DNA from: an uncultured Acidimicrobiales bacterium
Lineage (GTDB): Bacteria > Actinomycetota > Acidimicrobiia > Acidimicrobiales > SHLQ01
Assembly (NCBI GenBank): GCA_938023735.1
Contig: CALJDK010000153.1
Span: 1 to 53,907 of the forward strand
Length of the DNA: 53,907 bases
Direction of reading: 5' to 3'
The notes under the pieces: generated by a model
The model's input: only the letters and a program-made list of their open reading frames with translations
The model's database searches: none
What the model was told of the DNA's origin: nothing
Made by a program: the position numbers and the translations under genes
Shown here: piece after piece, positions 37,378 through 46,500 of the stretch
Position numbering within the stretch: position 1 is the first letter of the stretch
How the letters are laid out: each line of letters opens with the position of its first letter

Positions 37378-37440
37378 AGACGGTGTCTGGAACCGTATTC
37401 AGAAATCGAAACGAGAGACGGTGTCTGGAACCGTATTCAG
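37378..37440. repeat. Direct repeat, two identical 25-bp copies
   Basis: AGACGGTGTCTGGAACCGTA plus TTCAG at 37378-37402 and again at 37416-37440, a 38-bp period. Each copy contains ACGGT-N7-ACCGT, so each could form a short hairpin. It lies between the convergent YidB-like and flippase genes. Confidence 0.95.
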
Positions 37441-37455
37441 GAGCCATAGTCACTG

Positions 37456-38754
37456 TTAGCGAACCGAAGTTGAGCGGCGGCGGCCTTGGCGCACGCCCCA
37501 GAGCAGGAGCGCGAGAAACACCAACTCGCTCAGGTACGTGGCGGCCACTGCGCCCTTCCAGTTGTACTTGGGGATCAACGCAATATTGAGCGCTACGTTC
37601 AGTGCGGCGGTGGCGAACTGGGCCTTGCTTCGGTACGCCTGTCGCCCCGAACCGCTCAACACATCGGCGGTATTGATCTCGAGGCCGCGGACCAACGGAT
37701 ACAGCGCCATTGCCAGCACCACGGGCACCACGCCATCAAACTCATCGCCCAGAATGAATCCGGCAATCGGGCTAAAGAGAACCGCCACGATGGCCCCGCC
37801 AATCGTGGCCGAGATCACCCGCTTGCGAAGTTCTCGCGAGTACTGGTGCGCCGACTCGATACCGTCGGCGCCGCGCCGAAAGAACTCAGGATAGGCGGCG
37901 GCAAAGATCGAGTTGGCCGGAAGCATCGAATACTGGATAAGTCGAACGCCGGCTCCATACAGCCCGGCCTCGGTGTCGAACCCTGCCGACACCAGCATGG
38001 TTTTGTCGACATTGGTCTGGACGGTTTGGGCGGCATCGCCCAGCGCAAACTTCGAACCTTCGCGACCCGCCGGAATCAGTTCGTCACGACGAAGTTTGGG
38101 GGCGCCGTCGAACCGCGCCAGAATCAGCGAGTTCACGGTTGCAGTGAGCGCCATCGATCCCAACATCACCAGAGCCAGAACTCGAAGGTCGGTTCCGCCC
38201 ATGAGCCAAAAGCCGAGGGCCACGAACGCTCGGGCACCCGAGTCGGCGATGTGGGTGAACGCCATGGCCGGGTAGCGGTCGAGCGCCGAGTACGCCCGGG
38301 CGTTGTTATGCATCACCCCGGTGGACAAGAACTCGACGCCGCCAAACAGTGCGATAACCGTAAGGTCACGGCCCGGCAGCACCAACGAACCAAAGGCGAT
38401 GGTGGCGGCGTAAAGGATCAGCCCAAACGTGAAGGTGATGCCGAGCGTTGCCCCCCAGGCCGAGCGAAGCTCGGTGGTGTTTCGCGAGACTCGCTTGACC
38501 ATGACCTCGCCCACACCGAGCGAGGCCAACGGGGCCAAGAGTCCAACGTACGCCACGATGCCGACAAAAACGCCGTACCCAGCGGTGCCGAGCGACCGGG
38601 CGATCGCCACAATCGTGATTGCGGCGAGCAGCGCTCGGCCAGCAAACCCAACCAGGCTCCAGGCCGAACGCCATCGTTCAGGCGACCCGCCGTTGAGGAG
38701 GACATCAAGCTTGTCCTTGATGCCCTCAAGCATGTCGGCAAGAACTATGGACAC
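37456..38754 (-). CDS. Polysaccharide flippase (Wzx/MATE-like oligosaccharide transporter)
   Basis: A 432-residue integral membrane protein with about 12 hydrophobic segments. The first is AGRALLAAITIVAIARSLG, followed by the GTAGYGVFVGIVAYVGL motif seen at the start of Wzx-type flippases. It would move a lipid-linked sugar or related molecule across the membrane. No glycosyltransferase genes are beside it. The GTG start gives a short cytosolic N-terminus. It follows the HupE-like gene by 77 bp on the same strand, and the NRPS cluster starts 1.6 kb away, so a link to product export is possible but unproven. Confidence 0.8.
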   Translation of the reverse strand: MSIVLADMLEGIKDKLDVLLNGGSPERWRSAWSLVGFAGRALLAAITIVAIARSLGTAGYGVFVGIVAYVGLLAPLASLGVGEVMVKRVSRNTTELRSAWGATLGITFTFGLILYAATIAFGSLVLPGRDLTVIALFGGVEFLSTGVMHNNARAYSALDRYPAMAFTHIADSGARAFVALGFWLMGGTDLRVLALVMLGSMALTATVNSLILARFDGAPKLRRDELIPAGREGSKFALGDAAQTVQTNVDKTMLVSAGFDTEAGLYGAGVRLIQYSMLPANSIFAAAYPEFFRRGADGIESAHQYSRELRKRVISATIGGAIVAVLFSPIAGFILGDEFDGVVPVVLAMALYPLVRGLEINTADVLSGSGRQAYRSKAQFATAALNVALNIALIPKYNWKGAVAATYLSELVFLALLLWGVRQGRRRSTSVR

Positions 38755-38831
38755 GAACCATGTCTGTCGTTAGCCCATGGCTCGGCGGTGAGTCATCTTG
38801 TGGCTCAGCTTAGAAGCAGTGGTGCGACTCG

Positions 38832-40232
38832 CTACACCATCGCCGGTTCAGCATCTTCGGAAGAGCCGCCACCGGCATCTTCGGAAGGCAGGGGAATCAG
38901 TGCGTTGCGACTGGCTTCTCGACGCTGCCAAGCAAACGCAAACACCGCAGCGGCGGCCAGAGGCAGCAGGACTCGAGGGAACTTGAGAACCTTGTCGACG
39001 ATGTCGCCGAGTCCGGTCTCTACATCGAAGACTCGTTCGATGAACCAGTTCGTGGCAACGGCTGCCATGACGATGGATCCCCAGCGAAGCACGTGGGTAT
39101 ACAGCGCCGTGCGGCGAAGCATGTACAGGATTGGGAAGGTGATCAAGATGATGACGGCCTGACCAATTTCGACCCCAATGTTGAAGCCCAGAAGCGACCA
39201 GACTCGGTTGGTGCGGTCGAGGCCAAGGTCGGCCAACAGGCCAGCGAATCCGAGGCCATGGAACAGGCCGAATCCGAAGGCGATGAGCCATTCCTTGTCA
39301 TTGAAGACGGGTCGGAGGTTGTGGAGTGCGGCGGCGATAATCGACAACGCGATGAGCGCTTCGACGGGTCGTCCGGGCAGTTCAAACACACCAAGTCCGG
39401 CCAGCGTCAGGGTGACCGAGTGAGCGATGGTGAACATCGTGGCGATCTTGAGAACCTTCCAGAGGCTCGACTTGAAGTCTTCTGCTGGCATCCAGCTATC
39501 GCCGGTTGCTGCGAGGTCGGACTCGCGGCGGCCAAACACCAACACCGAAGGCAGTACCAGGACCAGCACAAACAAGATGTGGTCGGTTCCGATTTCGATG
39601 TGCTCGATACCCAGGTCGACCGTGCCCCACATTCCGGCAAGGAAGGAGGGTGCATCGATGGTCATCGTCTTCACGGTGTCCCCAGCATCAAAGTCGACCA
39701 GCGCGTTGGCCTCGTTGTTGAAGATGCCACCGTCCCAGTAGCTCTCGATAAGCCCGAAGCCCCGGTTGCCGGGCAGTTCGTCGAAGAACACATCCAGCTC
39801 GACTTCCCATGCCCGAGGTATCTCGGTGAACTCTTCCTCGATGTCGAGCGACAGCAGCGCGAAATAGCCGGTCTCGGTATCGAGTGCTTCGATGTCGGTA
39901 AACGTATAGTCCCAGCTGTTGCCGCCCTCGCTCAGACGAAGGTGTGGCCGCGAGAACTCTTCGAGTGTCGATTGGTTCTCGAGGAGTGCGGCTTCGACCG
40001 CCTCGGGGTTGTCGGGGTCGGTGGGGATGCCAAGGTCGAGGACTTCGTTGATGTCATCAACCCGAAGCTCAAGTCGAGCCTCGATGCTGTCTTCAAGCAC
40101 ATTGAAGTAGATGTAACTCTCGTTGATCCGGTGCGCTGACGCCGGGGCGGCCAACGCGACAAGGGTGACAGCCGCAAGGGCTACCGCCGCTAGGAGTCGA
40201 GTGAGTTGTGAGTTCAAAGAAGCAGTTCGCAT
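38832..40232 (-). CDS. HupE/UreJ_2-like exported membrane protein
   Basis: A 466-residue protein in two parts. A signal peptide (to PASA, residue 34) and an extracellular beta-rich domain of about 190 residues come first. A C-terminal bundle of about seven helices follows. That bundle has the family histidines in IGTDHILFVL, FTIAHSVTLTL and FGLFHGLGFAGLL. HupE/UreJ relatives are linked to nickel or cobalt uptake; the large UreJ_2 form with an exported N-domain is less well understood. ATG 40232 is chosen because it gives the signal peptide; the frame extends to 40337. The tail is acidic and Gly-rich. Confidence 0.82.
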   Translation of the reverse strand: MRTASLNSQLTRLLAAVALAAVTLVALAAPASAHRINESYIYFNVLEDSIEARLELRVDDINEVLDLGIPTDPDNPEAVEAALLENQSTLEEFSRPHLRLSEGGNSWDYTFTDIEALDTETGYFALLSLDIEEEFTEIPRAWEVELDVFFDELPGNRGFGLIESYWDGGIFNNEANALVDFDAGDTVKTMTIDAPSFLAGMWGTVDLGIEHIEIGTDHILFVLVLVLPSVLVFGRRESDLAATGDSWMPAEDFKSSLWKVLKIATMFTIAHSVTLTLAGLGVFELPGRPVEALIALSIIAAALHNLRPVFNDKEWLIAFGFGLFHGLGFAGLLADLGLDRTNRVWSLLGFNIGVEIGQAVIILITFPILYMLRRTALYTHVLRWGSIVMAAVATNWFIERVFDVETGLGDIVDKVLKFPRVLLPLAAAAVFAFAWQRREASRNALIPLPSEDAGGGSSEDAEPAMV

Positions 40233-40242
40233 GGTTCGTTGT

Positions 40243-40266
40243 GTTTCTGAGTTTCTGAGTTTCTGT
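40243..40266. repeat. Three tandem copies of GTTTCTGA
   Basis: Units at 40243, 40251 and 40259 (last base T), immediately upstream of the HupE-like start. They may be simple slippage repeats. Confidence 0.7.
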
Positions 40267-40333
40267 TTGTTTGGCGGTTGGGACTGATTGGTTTTTGTGT
40301 GCTGTGGACTACGAGGTTGCGGGAGACCCGCGG

Positions 40334-41533
40334 TCATGACAGCCCGAGCATTCGGGCGACAATGTTTCGTTGAATGTCGGAGGTGCCGCCGTAGATCACG
40401 CCGCCGGCGACATCGCGGAGGTTTCGCTCGACGCCGAACTCGGTCACGTAGCCTCGGGCGCCGTGAGTGAGCAACGCATCGACCGACGATGCAATCGAAG
40501 CTTCGCTGGCCTGAATTTTCGCAAGAGCCGCCGCTTCCATAGAGGGCTTTCCTTGCATCGCAAGTCCAGCGGCCTTGTAGAGAAGGAGTCGGCTCGATTC
40601 ATGGCGAAGTTTCATGTCGGCGAGTCGGTGAGAAACGGCTTGGAAGTCGCCGATTGGTTTCCCGAACTGGTTTCGGGTCCGGGCGAAGGCCACAGCGTCG
40701 TCGAGCTGTCGCTCCATCGCTCCGATTTGGAACGCCAGCACGAAGGCCCGCTCGGCTTCCATGGCGCTCGAAAAGATCGATGCTCCGGAACCTTCGGGGC
40801 CGATGCGCTGTGCCGTTGAGATCTCGCAGTTGTCGAAGTTGACATCGGCGAAGGGGGTGGTTCGCAGGCCCATCTTGGGTCGGTTGGCCGACACGGTAAG
40901 GCCAGGGGTGTCGGCATCGACAAGGAAGGTCGTGACGCCCCACGACCCGAGTGCTGGATCCTTGGTGGCGAACACCACGAACACATCGGCTTGGGGAGCC
41001 ATGGTCACGTACGCCTTGGTGCCGTTGAGGACGTATCCGTCGTCGGAGGCTTTGTAGGTGGTGCCCATGGTGAACGAGTCCGAGCCTGACTCGGCTTCGG
41101 TGATGGTGAACGCGCCGTAGCGTTCGCCACTGATGAGCGAGGGTAGGTAGCGCGCCTTTTGTTCGTCGGTGCCGAATCGCTCGATGATCGGCTGCATGGT
41201 CCATGCCTGACAAGCGAGTGCGAAGTTGAGGCCGGCGTCGGGGCAGCCGTAGCCGAGCCCTTCAAACCAGAGCAGTCCGGAAACAATGTCGGCGCCGGCG
41301 CCTCCGAACGCAGGGTCGACCATGAGGCTCAGCAGGCCTTTGTCGGCTGCACGCTGCCAACCTTCGGTCCAAAATGAACACTGTTCATCGCGCTGGTCGA
41401 GATCGTCGGGCTGTAGTGAGGTATCCGCCCAGTCGGCAATTGCAGCCTTTACGGGGTGCTTCAGGTCGAGGAGCGCGTCAAGAGCAGAGGGTGTGGTGTT
41501 TCCAGTTGAGAGTGAACCGCTCAAGGTGTGCAT
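40334..41533 (-). CDS. Acyl-CoA dehydrogenase-like flavoprotein of the NRPS cluster
   Basis: A 399-residue FAD-dependent dehydrogenase with the N-terminal helical, middle beta (AFTITEAESGSDSF, YVLNGTKAYVT) and C-terminal helical domains. The classical C-terminal catalytic Glu of MCAD is absent (IYGGTSDIQRN); E261 in MEAERAFV is the likely base, as in long-chain and isovaleryl types. It lies divergent, 117 bp from a stand-alone adenylation enzyme and carrier protein. In pyrrole-type pathways such a trio (as PltE/RedW with PltF and PltL) oxidises a carrier-bound amino acid, and I infer a similar role. An ordinary fatty acid role is the alternative. Confidence 0.85.
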   Translation of the reverse strand: MHTLSGSLSTGNTTPSALDALLDLKHPVKAAIADWADTSLQPDDLDQRDEQCSFWTEGWQRAADKGLLSLMVDPAFGGAGADIVSGLLWFEGLGYGCPDAGLNFALACQAWTMQPIIERFGTDEQKARYLPSLISGERYGAFTITEAESGSDSFTMGTTYKASDDGYVLNGTKAYVTMAPQADVFVVFATKDPALGSWGVTTFLVDADTPGLTVSANRPKMGLRTTPFADVNFDNCEISTAQRIGPEGSGASIFSSAMEAERAFVLAFQIGAMERQLDDAVAFARTRNQFGKPIGDFQAVSHRLADMKLRHESSRLLLYKAAGLAMQGKPSMEAAALAKIQASEASIASSVDALLTHGARGYVTEFGVERNLRDVAGGVIYGGTSDIQRNIVARMLGLS

Positions 41534-41592
41534 CCATAGGGGTCGAAGTTTGCGTAGAACAGGTGGAAGCAGGTCAAGTGCCGTCCGTGGGT

Positions 41593-41651
41593 GAATATCT
41601 CACGCTCGGCGCTTGAATAATCACTTTACGTGAGGATATTCTCGTATTCAA
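41593..41651. promoter_or_regulatory. Two interleaved inverted repeats in the NRPS divergent promoter
   Basis: GAATATCTCACG (41593-41604) is mirrored by CGTGAGGATATTC (41629-41641) with one extra base. TTGAATA (41613-41619) is mirrored by TATTCAA (41645-41651). The second arms overlap the -10 region and start of the adenylation gene, so binding there would block transcription. Confidence 0.5.
41637..41642 (+). promoter_or_regulatory. -10 hexamer of the NRPS operon
   Basis: TATTCT with an 8-nt spacer to ATG 41651. It lies within the right arm of the larger inverted repeat. Confidence 0.5.
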
Positions 41652-43291
41652 TGGGTACTTCGTCGCAGGCATCAACCTTGGATGCACGAGTTCACGGACC
41701 TCGGTATTTGCTTTCGCATTTACTCGAGGCCACCGCGACGCGGATCCCGAACCATCCCGCAGTTCGTTGCAATGGAGACCAGCTTACTTTTCGGCAGCTC
41801 GATAGTCGCGTCGGGCAACTCGCCGCAGCGCTTGTTGGCCAAGGTGTCGAACCCGGCGACCGAGTCGGCATCCATCTACATATGTCGCTCGAGACAATGA
41901 TCGCCGTACAGGCAGTGCTTCGAGCGGGTGCTGCCTTCGTGCCGCTCGACGCTCTGTCGCCGGTGGCGGCGCTGGCTCGAATCATCGACGACTGCGGCAT
42001 CCGAACCATTGTCACCGACACGAACCGGGCCACCTCGGCTACCGACCTGGTGCACGCCTGTCCCCAGATCGAGGCCGTGATCGGACTCGACTCGCCTGGA
42101 ACCACCGGAGCCCTCGAAGGGGCCGACGTTCGAATCGTGTCGTGGGAAGATGTGGGCGAGTTTCTCGCAATCGGTCCGGTGCCGGTGCTCGACGACGACC
42201 TTGCCTACGTCATGTACACCTCGGGGTCTACCGGTGAACCCAAGGGCATCATGCACACCCATCGCAGCGGACTTGCCTACGCGCAGTTGTCGGCCGATCT
42301 CTATCAGGTATCCACCGACGACCGAATCGCAAACTTCTCGCCACTGCACTTCGACATCTCAACGTTCGCGTTCTTTGTCGGACCAGCCGCTGGCGCGTGT
42401 GTGATCTTGCTGAGCGAGCCATATCTCAAGATGCCCGCCAGCCTCTGTGCTCATCTGGTCGACGAGAAGGCCACGATTCTCTACACCGTTCCGTCGATGT
42501 ATATGCAGATGCTGGGCAGGGGAGGGGCAGCTGGCCTCGACTTCGAAAGCGTCCGGTGGCTCAAGTTCGGCGGCGAAGTGCTTCCACCTGCAACCGCAGC
42601 CGAACTCATCGATGTGTTCCCCAACGCAACGCTCAGCAATGTGTATGGCCCCGCCGAGGTCAACCAGTGCACGTACTACCACTTCGATACGCCACCCTCG
42701 ACCGATGCCGAGATTCCTATCGGTGCGGCGTGGGGCAACACCGAGGTACGAGTTGTTGGGCCCGATGGCCACGACGTCACCGACTCCTCGACCGGCGAAC
42801 TCGTCGTGCGCACCGCAACCATGATGCAGGGTTACTGGAACCGTCCCGACCTCGATGCGGGGGCAATCGACCGCACCATCGACGCTGGTGGACGGGCCGT
42901 CCAATGGTTTCGCACTGGCGACCTTGTCGATGTCGACGACGCTGGGATCCTCACCTTTCTTGGTCGACGAGACCACCAGATCAAGGTCCGCGGCCACCGA
43001 CTCGAACTCGAGTCGGTCGAGTCGGCCCTCGGCGCACTGCCCAAGGTCGTGCATGCCGTCGCTGGCGTTCGGCGATCCGATTCGGGCGAAGACGAGCTCG
43101 TCGCCGCCGTCGTTCTTGAAGACGATTGTGCGGTCGATGTCGCCGACTTTCGGCGGCGTCTCGCCGACCGTCTGGCCCCGTACGCCATTCCCACACAGAT
43201 TCAACAGGTCGATGATTTCGCCCGCACCCCAAGCGGCAAGATCGACCGACGAACCACCCGCCTGATGTTCACCCAGGAGAACCACCGATGA
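41651..43291 (+). CDS. Stand-alone amino acid adenylation enzyme (PCP ligase)
   Basis: A 546-residue ANL-family ligase that activates a carboxylic acid as AMP ester and loads it on a carrier protein. Motifs are A3 YTSGSTGEPKG, A5 VYGPAEVNQCTYY, A7 WFRTGDL, A8 GRRDHQIKVRGHRLELESVE and A10 TPSGKIDRR (K530). D235 in LHFDIS, the residue that binds an amino acid's amino group, is kept, so an alpha-amino acid is likely. It resembles free-standing ligases such as PltF/RedM; by my alignment the pocket is DIFTLFVQCK, which does not match the proline code I know. It overlaps the carrier protein gene by 4 bp. The frame is open to GTG 41630, but the promoter favours ATG 41651. Confidence 0.9.
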   Translation: MGTSSQASTLDARVHGPRYLLSHLLEATATRIPNHPAVRCNGDQLTFRQLDSRVGQLAAALVGQGVEPGDRVGIHLHMSLETMIAVQAVLRAGAAFVPLDALSPVAALARIIDDCGIRTIVTDTNRATSATDLVHACPQIEAVIGLDSPGTTGALEGADVRIVSWEDVGEFLAIGPVPVLDDDLAYVMYTSGSTGEPKGIMHTHRSGLAYAQLSADLYQVSTDDRIANFSPLHFDISTFAFFVGPAAGACVILLSEPYLKMPASLCAHLVDEKATILYTVPSMYMQMLGRGGAAGLDFESVRWLKFGGEVLPPATAAELIDVFPNATLSNVYGPAEVNQCTYYHFDTPPSTDAEIPIGAAWGNTEVRVVGPDGHDVTDSSTGELVVRTATMMQGYWNRPDLDAGAIDRTIDAGGRAVQWFRTGDLVDVDDAGILTFLGRRDHQIKVRGHRLELESVESALGALPKVVHAVAGVRRSDSGEDELVAAVVLEDDCAVDVADFRRRLADRLAPYAIPTQIQQVDDFARTPSGKIDRRTTRLMFTQENHR

Positions 43292-43554
43292 CCACCACCG
43301 CCGACCTCGATGAGCGACTTGTCGCCTTCATCAACGACGAGGTTTCGACGTCCGCCGACCCGGTATCGGCCCACACCGATCTTCTACTCACCGGCGCTGT
43401 CGACTCTCTCGGCGTGGTTCGCATCACGCAATGGCTTGAAGACAACTACGGCACCGACGTCGACCCGCTCGAGGTGACGTTGGAGAACTTTCAAACCGTC
43501 GAGCGCATGGTCGCCTACGTCGAGTCGAAGCGGGCTGGCGGGCACGAAGAGTAA
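43288..43554 (+). CDS. Stand-alone peptidyl carrier protein
   Basis: An 88-residue four-helix acyl/peptidyl carrier protein. The 4'-phosphopantetheine site is S40 in TGAVDSLGVV. It would receive the starter residue from the preceding ligase, present it to the dehydrogenase and donate it to the first condensation domain. It starts in the ATGA overlap with the adenylation gene and ends 5 bp before the next. No phosphopantetheinyl transferase is in the window. Confidence 0.92.
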   Translation: MTTTADLDERLVAFINDEVSTSADPVSAHTDLLLTGAVDSLGVVRITQWLEDNYGTDVDPLEVTLENFQTVERMVAYVESKRAGGHEE

Positions 43555-43559
43555 CGACG

Positions 43560-46500
43560 GTGACAGGACCCCAAAGCTCAGGCGGGCCGAGCGACGAACA
43601 GCCCGTTGGGCTGCGACCAAAGCATCAACTGTCGCGCACGCAGGAGCTTATCTGGGCCAGCGAGCGCATTCATGCCGGCGCGCCTATCGGCAACATGCCG
43701 AACGTATCGGTCTTCGCGGCAGCGATCGAACCTGACCGCTTTGTTGCCGCCGTCGACGCAGCAGTGCAGGCCCACGAAGGCCTGCGCACGACGTTTGTTG
43801 AGATCGGTGGCGTGCCCCACCCAACCCTAAAGTCCGAGCCGCCCCGCCGCACCGAGGTTCTTTCACTTTCGCCGAACGATGTCGATGACTGGCTCCACGA
43901 TCGACTCACCACACCAATCGATGTGGCCGAATCGCCCTATGACTCGGTGCTCATCGAAGCCGACGGTTCGTGGACCTGGCTGATGAACATCCATCACTTG
44001 GTCACCGATGCCACGTCGTCGGCCATCGTGTTCCAGTCGGTCGCCGATGCCTATCACGGCCGCCCAGTCGGTGGCTCGTCGTTCTTTGACCACCAGAGCG
44101 AGGCAGCAGGCCGGAAACAAGAACCTCGATGGCTGCAAGCTTCAGACCATTGGGCCGACTGGGCGAGCAAGGCGGGCGAACCTCGTCGTCCATCGCTGTA
44201 CCGTCCAGCCCATCGAGCCGAGACCGCATCGACGCGCTCCAGCGTCGACCTTGACGAGTCACAACGCGCTCGCCTACGCGAACTTCTCGACGGCGAGCTC
44301 AAAATGTTGAGCCCCGATCTTTCCCTGGCCGCGTTTCTTGCCACGATTACCGCCACTTACCGCTACCGGCTCACAGGCGTTGCCCACACCACCATCGGTA
44401 CCCCAATTCACAACCGCGACAAGAGTTCTCTCGGTGTGGTTGGCCCACTCATCGAGCTCTTCCCCATGGATGTCGTGGCCCACCCTGACGACACCTTTCG
44501 CACCCTTCACAAAAAGGTCTCCAAGGCGTTGTTTGCGGTGCTTGGCCGGGCCCAACCCGAAACCAGTCCGCCGCAATCGTTCGATGTGGTCCTGAACGTC
44601 TCGACCGCTCAGTTCGGCATGTTCGGGGAGCTCGAAGCTCAGACCCGATGGGTTCCGTCAGGCGCGGTCGACCCCAACCATGCGCTTCGAGTGCAATCCT
44701 ACGACTGGGATGGCCTCGGCGAGCTGCAGTTGGCGCTCGACATCAACCACGCGGTTGCCGACCACGATCAACGCTCGAAGGCCGGGCAACATTTTGCCGC
44801 CGTCATCGATGCTGCGCTCACTGATCTCGACGCGTCGATTGGTTCGTTCTCGCTCATCACCCCGGATGAGATCGAGCGGATGAGCCGTTACAACGACTCT
44901 GGCCCGGGGGCTGTGCCGGTTGAGACCATTCCTGCGGCCATGCACCGCCTACTGCGGGCCGCCGACCCTTCCGCAGCCGTAATTGTCGATGGACTCGCAG
45001 GCCCCGAGGCGGGGCTCTCCGGCCCGGCCTTCGCCGATCGAATCGACCAGGTCGCTGCTGCGCTTCAAGCGCAGGGGATTGGTCGGGGAGATGTCGTTGG
45101 AATCTGTATGCCGGGGTCGGTCGATGCGGTTATTGCAATCCATGCGGTGCTGCGAGCCGGTGCTGCCTTCACGCCGATTGACCCCGAGTACCCCGACGAC
45201 CGTCAAGGCCACATTCGCGAGGACGCCGGCTTGGCGCTGGTGCTCGACGCGTTGCCGACGTTTGGTGATAATGACGCTGACAGCGACGTCGGCGGCGGCG
45301 ATAACGAGGCCGACAACCCGGCCCTTCAACCGGTGGATGTCTCGCTCGACGACACGGCCTACCTGCTCTACACCTCGGGTTCCACCGGGTTGCCCAAAGG
45401 GGTGCCAATCACCCACCGCGGCTTGGCCGAGTACCTGGCGTTTGCGGTCGATAGCTATACCGACACCGATGGCCCCGCACCGGTAGTTGCGCTGCACTCG
45501 TCGCTCTCGTTCGACCTCACCATCACGAGCTTGTTCCTGCCGTTTCTGGCGGGCGGATCATTGCGCGTCTTCGAGGCCGGCGGTGTTCCCGCACTGGCCG
45601 ACATCATTGCTGATAGTGCTGCTGATGGTGCTGCTGATAGTGCTGCTGATAGCGCTGCTGATAGTGCCGCCGATAGTTCGTCATCTGGTGGTGGAGTCGA
45701 TTGGCTCAAGGCCACCCCCAGCCATCTCGAGCTACTGCTCCGCTTGAACGACGGATCTCTGCAACTGCGCACCCTGGTAGTCGGCGGCGAAGCCTTCACC
45801 ACCGATCTGGCTCGGCGCCTCACCCAGGCGTTTCCTGGAATCTCGATCTACAACGAATATGGCCCTACCGAAGCGGTAGTTGGCGTGATGATTCACCGGT
45901 TTGATGAGGAAACCGATACCGATGTTGCGGTGCCCATCGGGGTTCCGGCTCCGGGCGCACAACTCCATCTTCTCGACGAGCATGGTCAACCAGTGCCTTA
46001 CGGCGTGCCGGGCGAGCTCTACCTCAGTCGTCCCGGTATGACGTCGGGGTATCACAACCGCCCCGACCTCAACGCCACCAGCTTTGTGAAGGTTGCCGCG
46101 GTAACCGATGGCATCCTGTACCGAACCGGCGACCGAGTAGCGATGCTCCCGGACGACGAAGCCGACCATGCCGACACGGCCCACAAGACAGACACGACAG
46201 ACAAGATGGTCTACCTGGGTCGGAGCGACGAGCAGATCAAGGCTCAGGGTGTTCGCCTTGAGCCAGGCGAAGTTGAGGCCGCGCTCAACAGCTTCCCCGG
46301 CGTCGCCCAGAGTGCCGTTCGTTTGTGGTCGGCCGATGCGGCCAGCCAGCCGCTCGACCACTGCCCAACCTGTGGCCTTCCTACCAATGTTCCCGGCGTG
46401 GCGTTCGACGACGACGGGGTGTGCTCCACCTGCGCCCACTTCGAGTCGGTGAAAGACCAGGCCCAGGCGTACTTCAAAACGCTTGACGATCTGGCCGTGA

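Noticed and set aside
37486..39162. 558-residue open frame antisense to the flippase and HupE-like genes
   Set aside because: Its composition is Arg/His/Gln-rich shadow sequence and it crosses two well-supported membrane protein genes.
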